A DNA stretch of 64,000 bases from Isoetes taiwanensis (GCA_021234155.1 JAJEKV010000035.1:11282407-11346406); one strand, 5' to 3'. Positions 12,060 through 22,255 are shown, counted from the stretch's first letter. Numbers and translations are program-made. The notes: generated by a model not told the origin, from the sequence alone.

Positions 12060-12566
12060 TCAGTGGATAGGCTGGTAAATAGTAGCAGAGATATGAGCAG
12101 TGAGAGAGAGCTGTAAGAATGTGGTATATGTGAAATTGGCGTAGCCAGTAGCAAATCGGAAAGAACCTGTTCCACCAGCAATAGCAAGTTCACTAACGCC
12201 ACCAGTTCCAATTGTATCTCTGCCCAGCAAAATAAGCTGGCCTTTCAGGCCCTTGTGTTCATACAGAACTGTGAAATAGTAAGTAGAACTTGTAGTAGCC
12301 ACATCTGTCACTGCCACAATCCCCTGTGCTCTTCCCAATATTTTAGAAGTCTGATTGTTGGGGCCGTCTGTGATCTTATCATCAAACACAAAGATTGTGC
12401 CAAACTGAGCCTTGCTCACATCGTTGTTTGGCCCCGCTACAATCTCATTCGAGGTATTGGGCGCTCCACCCATGAAATAAAATTCAAGATGTGTAAACTT
12501 GGCCTGGCATCCTAATGCCAACATAGTTAGAAAAACAAAACAGATGCCATATTTGAAGCTTGCCAT
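12060..12566 (-). CDS. Dirigent-like secreted protein, copy A
   Basis: A complete 168-residue protein without introns. Residues 1-22 form a signal peptide (basic start, hydrophobic core, probable cleavage after CQA). The mature part begins KFTHLEFYFMGG and carries dirigent-family hallmarks in order: NEIVAGPN, GTIFVFDDKITDGPN, GRAQGIVAV (about 82-90), LLGRDTIG and the strongly conserved GGTGSFRFATGYA (about 133-145). Possible N-glycosylation sites are NTS, NQT and NFT. Dirigent proteins are extracellular beta-barrels that steer the coupling of phenoxy radicals in lignan or lignin formation, and some serve defence. At 168 residues it is slightly shorter than most family members, and its exact substrate cannot be inferred. 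It has a TATA box at 12660-12668 and is almost identical to the 38439-38945 gene. Confidence 0.9.
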   Translation of the reverse strand: MASFKYGICFVFLTMLALGCQAKFTHLEFYFMGGAPNTSNEIVAGPNNDVSKAQFGTIFVFDDKITDGPNNQTSKILGRAQGIVAVTDVATTSSTYYFTVLYEHKGLKGQLILLGRDTIGTGGVSELAIAGGTGSFRFATGYANFTYTTFLQLSLTAHISATIYQPIH

Positions 12567-12659
12567 TTTGTTTCAGAACAGAAACTCGCACAAAGGAATA
12601 GTTAAGGTGCGGAATAGCAAGGTAGGTGATTTGTTGAGAAACACAAGGGAGCTTGGGCC

Positions 12660-12668
12660 CTTATATAG
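12660..12668 (-). promoter_or_regulatory. TATA box of dirigent copy A
   Basis: CTATATAAG on the minus strand lies about 94 bp before the start codon. It is conserved at the same place in the other two intact dirigent genes and lost in the pseudogene at 14469-14888. Confidence 0.65.
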
Positions 12669-13257
12669 AGTTTATATTCGCAGTAGTTTGAATCCTTCAA
12701 ACTCTGCATTATTAGATTTAGCTCATGTTGCGTATGGGTTTGAAATTGGCTGTTCCATTCATCCGCGTGAATTCTGTCCTCTTTGGGTCCCAAGTTTTGA
12801 ATTTGTTCTTGTGGAAAGATTCTTGACCAGGATCATATATTTGGTAAGAAGACGACAAGTAAGTATGTGAGACATGATTCATCTTTACTCCATCACCATG
12901 TTGCCGCGTACTATCTTTTCGATTAGACGCTCAAGTCTCTGCTTTTCATACCTTTTGCATAGAAAGAAAAGATTATTTCATGTCAAGTGATCAACTTGTC
13001 TACGTCTTCTTTTTGACGGTTACGTGAAGAATACTTTCTGCTGCCTGACAGCAAGTTCTAAATTTGTCCTAGATTTGTCAACTTGTTGGCGTAAGAACTT
13101 CCACCAAGATATATTTAAGTACCAGAACGTGATCTATTGTGAAGGGGGTGCATTCTACGGCTAAACGTGATTTTATTTAATATAGAATCAGTGGTTCAAT
13201 TTGTTCTGCAAACTGCAAACGTGGTATTTGCATCTGCTGTTATACATTTACAGAGAG

Positions 13258-13312
13258 CAGATTCCATATTTGAAATATGAAGCAGATTCCATATTTGAAG
13301 CTTGCTATTTTT
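13258..13312 (-). pseudogene. Dirigent signal-peptide relic
   Basis: On the minus strand this encodes ASFKYGICF followed by unrelated sequence, matching the first residues of the dirigent genes. The start codon is changed to ATA. The segment CAGATTCCATATTTGAA occurs twice (13258 and 13282). It is the remains of another gene copy whose body is gone. Confidence 0.65.
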
Positions 13313-13439
13313 GTTTCACAATCCACAGTGGAATCTCTAGAATATGCAGAGTATAATTTGCAGGTCCCAGTCAACTGCAGGAATGGTTCAAAATGTTCAG
13401 GATTAAAAAGATAAAGGAGGAAAATGTACAATTGTGCAC

Positions 13440-14070
13440 AAACTTCCTTATTAGTCAGAATATATTACGAACTAACCGTGAAGAAATCTGGTTACTTATC
13501 TTTTCCTGTATCTACTGATAGTGTATATGGAAAAGCTCCAGCAGCATCTATTATTGAAGTTGGGTGATTAATGGAAAGTGAAGAAAAACTTTTGTCACTA
13601 TTGCAAAATGAAAAAAATCAATTCCAGTATGTGATACTCAATTTCTTGAAAACGATTTTGTAACATCTGATGCAAGAGTAAGGTAATCTACACCTAAATA
13701 AGCTAGTATGCGCCTTAACTGAAAACTTTGACCAAAACAATGATAATAATTTTCTCTTGAATTAAGATTTTTCAAGACAATCCACATGAAATTTTACAGG
13801 CTACATTTCGCTTATGGAGTTCCTCGTTTCTTCTATATATATGTTTATTATTATAAGATCATCTCTGATTCTAGGTGAAGCATGGCATAAATACATGTAT
13901 AGAATGAAGATCAAGAATTAAGAATAGAGTATGAATGAATATAAAAGCATAAATTTACAAAAGAAGGGGAAAAGTTTATTCATCAGAACTGTTACAAGTA
14001 TATTGATAAGTTAAGTGCCTAAACCTTACTTTCAGTTCTGGGATAAATTAACCAATGTAAATTAAGTAGC
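13440..14070. other. Spacer conserved in the second dirigent block
   Basis: No gene. About 13420-13690 is similar to 40680-40970 (for example the segment with TTATCTTTTCCTGTATCTAC), consistent with the segmental duplication. Confidence 0.6.
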
Positions 14071-14073
14071 TCA

Positions 14074-14232
14074 GACAGGCTAGTAGATGGTTGCAATTAG
14101 TCAGACTGTGGACAGACATGAAATTTGCACAGCCAGTGGCGAAACTAAAGTACATTGTTCTCACTTTTTCTTCTCTGCCCAGCAAAATAAGCTCACCTTT
14201 GAGGCCATCATGATTATATAAAATGACGAAAC
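14074..14232 (-). pseudogene. Dirigent C-terminal relic
   Basis: Minus-strand similarity to the end of the dirigent genes: the stretch near 14074-14130 matches their final residues, and 14177-14232 matches the part encoding the segment before LLGRD. The reading frame is destroyed and the middle is missing. A shorter trace of the same relic is found at 40964-41012 in the second block. Confidence 0.6.
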
Positions 14233-14468
14233 GCTGTAAAATATTTGCAACGCCTAATGTATAGACCCAACAATGAATTATGCTAGTAGTATTCTCACAT
14301 TATGGACTTCTCATTTTGAAAACTTGAATTAACAGAGGATTTATAGTTGAGTTGAGTTAAATAAGCAGGAATTATACTGTCTCATTGACAGGTTACATTT
14401 GGCACATTTATTTAGCTCAATTTGTGCCAGTTATTGTTTAAAACAAATTAATGAAATGCTCATTGCAT

Positions 14469-14888
14469 AGGTTGGTAGATGGTAGCAGAGACATAAGCAG
14501 TCAGGGATAGCTACCAGTTCCACCAGTTCCCACAGTATCTCTGCCCAACAAAATGAGCTGACCTTTAAGCGCATTATGGTCATACAGGACTGTGATATTA
14601 TAAGTAGAGCTTGTAGTAGCCACATCTGTGACTGCCACAATCCCTTGTGCTCTGCCCAAAATCTTGGAAGTCTGATTGTTGGGACCATCTGCGACCTTAT
14701 CATCAAAACACAAAAATTGTGCCAAATTGAGCCTTGCTCACATCGTTGTTTGGGCCTGCGACAATCTCATTTGAAATGTTTGGAGTTCCACCCATAAAAT
14801 AGAACTCAAGATTTGTAAATTTGGCCTGGCATTCTAATGCAAACAGAGCTAGAAAAACGAAGCAGATTCCGCATTTGAAGCTTGCCAC
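14469..14888 (-). pseudogene. Dirigent-like pseudogene, copy B
   Basis: The start MASFKCGICFVFLALFALE and the following 60 residues match the dirigent gene at 41175-41681. One extra A in the run at about 14703-14707 shifts the frame after IFVF. Later, about 79 bp corresponding to the GGTG...FRFA region is deleted, which removes the most conserved family motif. The TATA box is also lost (TATGGAG in place of TATATAG near 14980). It is the positional partner of the intact gene D in the other block, so D is the preserved copy. Confidence 0.85.
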
Positions 14889-15212
14889 TTTGCTTTAGAA
14901 GTTGAGACAAGAAATAATTATGTTGATGAGGAGCAAACATGGGGATTTGATGAGAAATACAGGGCATCTTGAATGCTATGGAGTTTATACTTACAGTCTT
15001 CAAGTTCATGGTGCATAAGACCGTTTGTTTCTTCCACGTCCGTTCTGAAATGTCCCAGCAACCGTTCTGAAATGTGCTGCGGATCGCTCCCAAAGGAAGC
15101 TATAATAGTTCCTTTCCTTCAATGGCTTGAAAGCTATTTAGGGCCAAAGAAAAATCTTTACATGGAATGGCCCAAAACAGGAAAAAACCTTCCATAATTG
15201 GCATAAAACTCG

Positions 15213-15221
15213 CTATAAAAG
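15213..15221 (+). promoter_or_regulatory. TATA box of the His/Pro-rich gene
   Basis: CTATAAAAG lies about 40-47 bp before the start codon at 15260, giving a very short 5' leader. Confidence 0.55.
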
Positions 15222-15259
15222 TTGATGTAAGAGCATGTTGTTTGTAGAGCAAAGCAATA

Positions 15260-16204
15260 ATGAAGATGATTGTAGCCTTATGCTTGATGATGACGACGAC
15301 GATGATGGTTTCCCAAGCAGGAGCACATCCAGTTTCCTTGAAATTAAGGTTTCCATATACTCACAATGAGGTGGTGAGAGATATGGAGTTTGTTCCTCTT
15401 GCCGAAATTGCTCATCCTCCAATCATTACAATCGATTGGGGTAAGGATAATAGCTCAACACCAACACCACAAACGCCCATAGTTAACTCAACATCCCCAA
15501 CTCTAGCTCCAGCTCCAGCACCGGCACCGGCAGGAGAATCATTTGGAGCTTCAGCACTAGAATCATTTGTAACTTGGGAAGTACCTTCTAATAACTTCTA
15601 CTCATTGATTGCCATTGATAGAAATGCCATCTCCATCGCCAATCCTCAACCTCATCCTCCTCACCACCCCATACCTCATCCTCATTCTCAACCCAAAGTG
15701 TTTCCTCATCCATATACTTATCCCAAACATCCCAAATCTCATCCCCGTTCCCCTGCTCATCCCAAACCTCATCCTCACCCCAAACATTCTAAATCTCATC
15801 CACATCCTCCTCCTCCTCACCCCAAATCTCATCCCCATCCTCGTCCTCGTCCTCATCCCCATCCTCATCCTCTTGTGCCGCCTAGACATCAACCTCATCA
15901 TTTCGAGCACAAAGATATCTATGTGCATTATTGGATCGTAGACATTCCTGAAGGAGCGAATGATGTTTCTTCTGGAAAGATTTATTATTCTTATGAAAAA
16001 CCGGGTCCCTATGTTGATGATAATGGCAATCATAAAATTGAATTTCACTTGGTGAAGCAACTACAACTAGAATTCCTTCACATTCCTAAATATCAACCAC
16101 GACATCTGCCAGAAACTATAACCTCATCCCACTATCCCTTAGACTGGAGCAATGATGTTGCCAATACTAGTTTCATTTGTTCTTCTAGGAGGATTTTCCA
16201 CTGA
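15260..16204 (+). CDS. Histidine/proline-rich secreted protein, unknown family
   Basis: A complete intronless frame of 314 residues. Residues 1-22 are a signal peptide (Met/Thr-rich hydrophobic core, cleavage likely after AGA). An N-terminal part of about 55 residues includes HNEVVRDMEFVPLAEIAHPP. An Ala/Pro stretch (APAPAPAPAG, about 81-91) follows. Residues 128-216 are an exceptional His/Pro tract made of HPHPKSHPHP-like units with Lys, Ser and Arg. The C-terminal 95 residues look folded, with HKDIYVHYWIVDIPEG and KIYYSYEKPGPYVDDNGN. I do not recognise this domain. A His/Pro-rich extracellular tract could bind metal ions or cell-wall polymers; that is inference. The repeat codons are CAT-CCT/CCC biased, so the tract may have grown by slippage. 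It lies just beyond dirigent cluster 1. Confidence 0.75.
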   Translation: MKMIVALCLMMTTTMMVSQAGAHPVSLKLRFPYTHNEVVRDMEFVPLAEIAHPPIITIDWGKDNSSTPTPQTPIVNSTSPTLAPAPAPAPAGESFGASALESFVTWEVPSNNFYSLIAIDRNAISIANPQPHPPHHPIPHPHSQPKVFPHPYTYPKHPKSHPRSPAHPKPHPHPKHSKSHPHPPPPHPKSHPHPRPRPHPHPHPLVPPRHQPHHFEHKDIYVHYWIVDIPEGANDVSSGKIYYSYEKPGPYVDDNGNHKIEFHLVKQLQLEFLHIPKYQPRHLPETITSSHYPLDWSNDVANTSFICSSRRIFH

Positions 16205-16255
16205 AGGCATTGTATAAATGTCTTTAGGTTTTTTGTATAGGAATTTATATACATA

Positions 16256-16283
16256 CTAGAAAAAGTGCCCAGTGTTGCTGGGC
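16256..16283 (-). mobile_element. Helitron-like 3' terminus (minus strand)
   Basis: Read on the minus strand: hairpin GCCCAGCAACACTGGGC (16283-16267), 7 nt, CTAG (16259-16256), then T. Same family layout as at 152-180 and 20411-20439. The body of the element would lie to the right. Confidence 0.6.
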
Positions 16284-16590
16284 TTTCCAATGGTATTTAA
16301 AATTATTTCTTTGTTCGTTATAAATTAATGTTCAAAATTGTCCTAAAGCATTCTACTTATTAAGATTAAGTTGAGTACAACAAAAATTAAGTGTTATTAA
16401 ACAAATTATTTTTGTTGTTCCTTTAGATTGTGAGATAAAAATGCTTATCGTGGTAGGCATTTTAGCCAAACAAATTTGACATCATGAAGTCATGCTCCCC
16501 AATTTTTCAATTTCTTTCTTTTGATAGCACGAAGTCGGATTTCATATTACTTTAATTATCTAAAAATTGAAACCGCTCTATGACTGAGAG
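16284..16590. other. AT-rich, possible interior of Copia LTR or short Helitron
   Basis: No gene. It lies between the Helitron terminus and the likely Copia LTR; its affiliation is uncertain. Confidence 0.35.
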
Positions 16591-16594
16591 AATT

Positions 16595-16759
16595 GTAGGA
16601 ATAGAGAAAGACAAAAAAAAAGGTCGTAGACTACTCTACGCATGCATGAGAAAAACCCACACTAAACCCTACGTAACTATGGCCTTTATAGATAGGCCAT
16701 GTCACCAACACATGTGGAAAAAGGTGCTTGTTGAGTCATCATAATAGGTTGACCTAACA
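16595..16759 (-). mobile_element. Copia 3' LTR start with polypurine tract
   Basis: On the minus strand the polypurine tract ATCAGGGGGGA (16770-16760) is followed by TGTTAGGTCAACC, a typical LTR start with TG. A TATA-like CTATCTATAAAGG (about 16694-16682) lies inside. The left edge of the LTR is not certain. Confidence 0.6.
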
Positions 16760-17406
16760 TCCCCCCTGATGACCAAGCATAGCTGAAAGTAGACAAAATT
16801 TAAGAATTTAACAGTGGAGAGATCAATGTCCCCTTGAGTACTGGCTGCAGGTACAACATGCAAAAAATGTTTCATGTCCATAAAGTGTCTTCCTGTAAGT
16901 GCTTTTGTAAAACCATTAGCATGTTGTTCTTTGGTTGAGCAGTAAGAAAGATTGAGCTGTCCTTTGTGTAGCTGATCTCGAACAAAGCAGAGTTTGATGT
17001 CCATGTATTTTATTTAAAGATGCATCTGATAGTCTTTGGCATGTTGAATAGCCCCAATGTTATCGCAATAAATTGTTGCAGGGGTTGTGAGAATGCCAAG
17101 ATCTTCAAACAGGTGTACCAGCCATAGCATTTCTTGAACTGTACGTGTGAGAAATTTAAACTCAGCTTCAGTTGTGCTAATGCTATTAGTTTCTTGCTTT
17201 TTTGACTTCCAACTAATGGGATTACCTTCAAAAAAGGAAACATACCCTGATAGAATTTCGATAGTCAATGTCTGTTCAGTTGTGCTAAATGCTATTAGTT
17301 TCTTGCTTTTTTGACTTCCAACTAATGGGATTGCCTTCAAGAAAAGATGTCTTTTCTTGGCTACTTCTAGTATGCCGGCTGGGATAGTCTTTAGGAAAAA
17401 ATGCAA
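16760..17406 (-). pseudogene. Copia retrotransposon RNase H end (fragment)
   Basis: Minus-strand fragments encode the hallmark end of Copia polyproteins: GNPISWKSKKQETNSISTTE (about 17217-17160), then VQEMLWLVHLFEDLGI and IYCDNIGAIQHAKD (about 17080-17030), then RDQLHKGQLNLSYCSTKEQ and FTKALTGRHF (about 16985-16870). Together these are the RNase H active-site region and C-terminal tail. The frame breaks near 17005. Upstream of 17406 the polyprotein is missing. The SWKSKKQ region is partly duplicated (see repeat at 17168-17345). The polypurine tract follows directly, so this is a true 3' end. Confidence 0.85.
17168..17345. repeat. Local duplication inside the Copia RNase H region
   Basis: About 69 bp starting TCAGTTGTGCTAA recurs after 108 bp (17168-17236 and 17276-17345) with one inserted A and few substitutions. 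The second copy is read out of frame. Confidence 0.85.
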
Positions 17407-20095
17407 GCAGAGCTGTAGTATTCCGCCTGAGGAAGAAGGAGAGCACTGCTTAGTACAGAAACTTTTGCTAGAATATCGTTTGGAAGGGATCTTTAAGGCT
17501 GGGCAGAAGGCAGGCTGGAAAGAACAGATGCTCTTCTGTAGGAAGAAGAAGACGATGCTTTCATTTCTAGTACTTGTCTATAAGCTTTCTCCGAGCAGGT
17601 GCCAGGACTTGGCAAGAATAAGATCTATTGGTAAAAGTGGAGCAACTTATTTAAAAGATTTTGTGGTAGTATATTTAATATGTAGCAGGGCCTGCGCTCC
17701 CCTTTCCCAGCAAGGGGTGGCTTGAGTACTGACAGTCAGGATGTACGGTGCAGATTGAGAGCCATGGGCTTCTAGTGGGCGGGAGACCCTAGAAATGCTT
17801 CGTTCTTGGTTTTGCAGGAAGACAAGACCTGCATAGCTAGATGCAGATGGGCTTGGCATGATTTAGGATTCTAGCGCTGGTGCCCTTGCTGGTCCGCTTG
17901 GTGAGAAGAAGGTTGAGTGCTGCGTACATCAGGGCACTCCCTATAGTACTGCTACAGATGCTAGCTTGGCCACCACTATATTCGGGAGGAGCATGTACAG
18001 AGGATCCTATGTTCTTGCCTGGTGGCAGATCAGTGCACTTGGCTGCTCCGTTCTTCTTCTTCTTCTTCTTCTATGGCTCTCTAACTCAAGTCTGGTTTAT
18101 TCTGTTTATCTTAGGGCCAACCTTTTTGAAGCTATGATGCAGTTGGGGCATGGTGAAAGACAAGAGCTGTGCTCTCAGAGCATGCACTCCTGCGTCTTCT
18201 GCCTATATTGTCAGTCGCTGCTCAAGGATGCCAATCAACAATTTTGCAAAGAGGGAGCTGACCATGATTGTGCAAAATATACATGAGCTGAAGCTACATA
18301 GCATCTTCTCTTCCCATTGATAGAGGTTAATGCTAGTTGTACGTGGTTCTTATAATAATGTATCATTAATCTTCATCTTCATTTGTACAATTAATAAAAT
18401 ATCACATGCCGTCAAGATATTTACACGATTCCATTCCACCTATACACGCCATTCTACTCCACCATATAACATATGAATTTCTTTGTATCTTTATATGTTT
18501 CTTAATATGGTCTTCATATGATTTTGAGAGCTATTCTATGAGATATACTAAACACCTAGAGTGTTACATTGTATTTTAATGTTTAATTCCAGATTCTTAA
18601 TGGTTTTTGCTCCCCCTATCCATCTCAAGGCCAAGATTATCACTACGTTTTTAATCTAAGGGTCCACAAAATAGAAGCCTTTTTTTATTTTCTATTAGAG
18701 ATTCCTAATAAGAATTATCTTCCTATACCTGTATATCAAAATAGGATTTGGTGAAGCTGGAATAGGGCTGTTTGAAATGGCGAGGGCATAAGAGTAGAAT
18801 ACGACTATTTGAGATGACGGTGGTGATATTGCACTTTTTCTCTGAGTAGCATATTGCAATTTGCGTTACTCAAAAGAGGTATTTTTTCCTCCCTTTTCTG
18901 TCCAAGCTTCTCTCATTCCCCTGTTCTTAGCTTTCTTATAGTGTCCAAAGCTAGGGCAACCTCTGGCGTTGTAACCAAGATGCTCCAAAGCTAGGGCATA
19001 GAGTCCAAGTGCCTGTTGAATTAAACCCCCAAAGGTGTTTGTATCTGAGCTTCAAAATTTATACTACATTTTAGTGCAGTTTCCAAGACTCGCAAGAATA
19101 TAACCATTCAGCTGATTGTTGCCAGATGCAGCAAATCAAGATTGGCTAAATGACCTAGTTGAGGAAGGATGGTGCCTATGATACTATTGTCTCCCAAATC
19201 CAGATAAAGGTTTAAAAGCTTCAAAAGATGGGTTGAAGCAGACACATCAAAGCTAGCCATGACTCAGAATGACAAAGAGGCAAGAGGCTAAACTTAAGCA
19301 CATCTTAGAAGCATCCAAGGTTAGAATCTTTTATATTTTGTAACTTTGTTTTGTTTGTAATTTTATAATTATTAATTTACTTGCTTCTTGTTTCTCAAGC
19401 TGAGATTTAACTAGTTCTTCACAATTCTACGATTGTGTATACGATTATGTGATTCAAAGAATTAGAAGCTACATATGTTTTGCCATATATTTAGAAGCTA
19501 CGCATGATAGCCGTATATTTTGCTAGTCATGTAATTGGTCTGCAAATGGATAGCAATTGGGTTCAATGTCCAACATATTACCAATTCGGTCATATATTTC
19601 TAGTTTCTTCGTGTGGTCAGCAATCAAGATGTAGATATTAGTTCATAGGAAGGGTAGATAACCAGACTTGAATATTCTTTGATATATGTTACCATATGTC
19701 AGATGTCACATATTCAAATCTTACACAATGCGATTGGTTATCTTCCGATGTGTTATTTCAAATGTGCAAGAGTTACAATGAAAGAAGCTCAATGGTTAGA
19801 AGAGCATGTTTCAGTGGTTTGCTTGTCTCATTATAGTATACATTCCGCATATGAATAAATGCAATTGTAGCTATTCTTGTTCTTGAATTGTTTAAAGCAA
19901 TGTTCCATAACCGAATGCATCACATGTATTTATGTTCTCAATACATGTGTTAATACTGGTTATATTGACAAAAGAAAGCAGTCTCTTCATGTTATATGAG
20001 CCTCTATAAATAGTCTGAGTAAGCTATTTTGCCATAATTGTCAAAAAGATAACGGATGACTTGCAGTGAAAATGGTAATTTTAAAATTAAAATTC
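17407..20095. other. Long stretch without a supported gene
   Basis: Open frames at 17357-17725 and 17880-18286 show no family features. The second contains a (TTC)n run (18052-18072) that yields a poly-Leu or poly-Phe tract, so it is probably chance. The rest (18300-20095) is AT-rich and featureless. Confidence 0.45.
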
Positions 20096-20097
20096 TC

Positions 20098-20338
20098 TTG
20101 AAACCCCCTCTGGTTTGGGTGCATATTCACACGGGGGTATACTATATAACATGGTATTTTGCAAACCACGTTATGCAGTATATCAAACTTGTACAAGCAT
20201 ACCCTACAGACGAGGATTGCTATCTACAGTCTAAATTAAGGAATAACTTGCAAATATGCCCATCCAATAGCTCTCGATGACCTGAGTCACCCCTTATGTG
20301 AGTATGCACCTAAACCAAAGGGTGTTTAAGGGGGTATT
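20098..20338. mobile_element. MITE-like element with imperfect inverted repeats
   Basis: The left end (ACCCCCTCTGGTTTGGGTGC, about 20102) is mirrored by the right end, whose complement reads ACCCTTTGGTTTAGGTGC (about 20318-20301), with ATTCACAC against ACTCACAT continuing inward. A run of C/G (CCCCC/GGGGG) lies at both outer ends. About 240 bp, no coding capacity. A target-site duplication is not clear. Confidence 0.5.
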
Positions 20339-20372
20339 AAGTTCTTATAGTGTTGGATTGCCAACACGAAGT

Positions 20373-20404
20373 CCCGGCATCGCCGGTCAGTCTCCCGTAT
20401 TTAG
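20373..20404 (+). mobile_element. Possible plus-strand Helitron-like hairpin terminus (decayed)
   Basis: TCCCGGCATCGCCGGTC has the same core as the minus-strand hairpin at 20423-20439 but in the opposite direction, and TTTAGTA follows where CTAGTA would be expected. It may be a second, convergent terminus with mutations. Confidence 0.35.
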
Positions 20405-20410
20405 TACATA

Positions 20411-20439
20411 CTAGAAACGTGTGCCCGGCGATGCCGGGC
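20411..20439 (-). mobile_element. Helitron 3' terminus (minus strand), candidate end of the large Helitron
   Basis: Read on the minus strand: hairpin GCCCGGCATCGCCGGGC (20439-20423), 8 nt, CTAG (20414-20411), then T. It has the right orientation and lies downstream of the minus-strand Helitron helicase end at 24433, with two later insertions in between. It is therefore the best candidate for the 3' end of that element. Confidence 0.6.
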
Positions 20440-20572
20440 ATTAGTCGTGAACATGTGTTGGCATTTATGCGCGTTAGTCGTTGTCGTGTCACGAACGTGC
20501 ACAATGCACTTAAGGCAATATATGTTTAGGTGCAATAGACACATATTGAAAGGAAACAAACTTTACCTTTAA

Positions 20573-22169
20573 CACTAGAGTTGTCCACTGGACCATCTGT
20601 GGTCCAAGACTAGAATTTGTCCATCGTACCTCTGCCACTTAAACCCATATATCTAGAGAGGAACTTCTCCATTTTGCAATCTACCACCACCTTTCGAATC
20701 TTCACTTGATTCTTTATGATCTAGAAGAATTTCATGACCAATGGATTCAACCATATCTTGTGGTAATTGTCCAAACCTCATATAATTTAGCAGCTTTCCT
20801 ACTAGACCAGAACTGCATTCTTCATATTTTCTAGCACAAAAGGGTCCAAACCTTGCTAAAATCAAAAGCGAATGATTTTTTATGATAAAACATATTGATT
20901 TGTATATTCCCAAGTTTTTTCACTATTATATGACATTAGATGAAGTTGCCATACCCAATTTTGCTCAAAAGAGCTGTTTGAGGGTATGCATTATTTCTCT
21001 CTTACTAATGTAAGTTTTGGCCTAATTCTTGTGGTCATAAGTTGTTGACTCTAAGAGCTGTAGTTCGATGGTTTTTTGAAGCATTCATAAGTTATACTGA
21101 TTTCAATGCTGATTAAAGCATATCTTATATAGAATTCAGGACAAAAATAAATCTAAAATGATTTAATAAAACGTATATCATCTTTAAAAATATAATAAAA
21201 GATGCATGCTATGCACTACACTTATATCTACGTAGATTACAATTTATCAATATATATGTAGTAGTTAATCATGCATTCTCTACATTTGGTTGTATTTGTT
21301 GCTACACGATATTGGAGTTTAAGTATGCTAATTGTATATATAGTTCATCTTTTAGAAAATGCTATATTTTTCATGAATGCAGGGCTTCATTGGCAACATG
21401 AATCTCAAATTTGATGTGAAAGTGACATAGTAGTTGCAAGATTTAAATATAAATATCCATCGACCATTAATGGTCAATACTTAAACTTGTCAAAATTTGA
21501 ATCATTTAATCAAGATAACACTCTTTTTCAACTCATGTATAATAATACATGTGCATAGACGTTCTCCATGTCATATATTGCAAAAAACACAAAGAAACCT
21601 ACTTTTCTCTTGCTATCATAAATTTATCACTGTGTTTGCTGCCAGAAGTATTGTAGATTATGATAATAGTGCATGTAGATCATTTTTCATGATGAGCTAT
21701 ATTTTTTTTATGGATGCAAGCCTTCCTTGGTAATATAAATCTCTAATTTCATGTTAAAAGAATTATTGGTCCACAGAAGACAGAAAACAGTTTTGACCCT
21801 GTCATGTTCAATGAACCCTATCTTACTTCTCATATCTTGGAATGAGGTGCAGTTTTTTGTGTTGCACTCTCTAACTCGCATAGAAAAATAAGAAAATACC
21901 GAAAAAAATCAAAAAATCATTTCATTGAGACAGTTTTACCTTATGTAAATATAAGGCAGTCTTGCAATGACCCCCCCTGGATTCACCTAAGCATAACTTC
22001 CAAGAATGGAGGTAGATAGATTTTCAGATATTTTTCATTTGGAATATGACTGCCATATATGAATTTCTAGGAAGGGTTTTATTGAATTTTGAGCCATTGA
22101 TTTTATATGAATTTTAAAGTGAACAGTGCAAATGCATCATTTTTGGTCCATCGCCTGACAACTCTAGTG
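20573..22169. mobile_element. PiggyBac-like element flanked by TTAA
   Basis: A perfect inverted repeat TTTAACACTAGAGTTGTC (20568-20585) and its complement (22157-22174) bound this stretch. Read as element termini CACTAGAGTTGTC flanked by TTAA on both sides (20569-20572 and 22170-22173), it fits the TTAA target duplication of piggyBac-type transposons. The outer repeat TGGACC also recurs about 10 bp further in at both ends. No transposase frame is visible; a minus-strand frame at 20653-20913 is without motifs, so it is non-autonomous or decayed. Because TTAA is its own complement, the alternative that TTAA belongs to the repeat of another element type cannot be excluded. Confidence 0.55.
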
Positions 22170-22255
22170 TTAAAGTGTACACATAATATGAAGTTCGAAC
22201 AAATAAAATCATAAACCAAAATAAATACAAATATAAAATGGTTATGTCCGTCGGC

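Larger units (their letters stand above)
11390..15000. repeat. Segmental duplication, copy 1 (dirigent cluster 1)
   Basis: The order of similar segments here (GGAAATTGGGAGA stretch near 11445, intact dirigent gene, its promoter, spacer at 13400-13680, dirigent C-terminal relic, second dirigent gene) recurs at 37800-41790. Gene starts are offset by 26379 bp for the first gene pair and 26793 bp for the second. The intact genes differ by one residue (position 14). Confidence 0.8.

Noticed and set aside
12255-12515. Plus-strand frame opposite dirigent gene A, also seen opposite B and D
   Set aside because: It is preserved only because the dirigent coding sequence is conserved; no start context or family similarity.
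15602-16060. 152-codon minus-strand frame rich in Arg and Met
   Set aside because: It is the complement of the His/Pro tract (CAT-CCT repeats give ATG-AGG on the other strand) and has no independent support.
17880-18286. Two plus-strand frames with a poly-Leu/poly-Phe tract
   Set aside because: The tract comes from a TTC microsatellite; composition and lack of motifs suggest chance.
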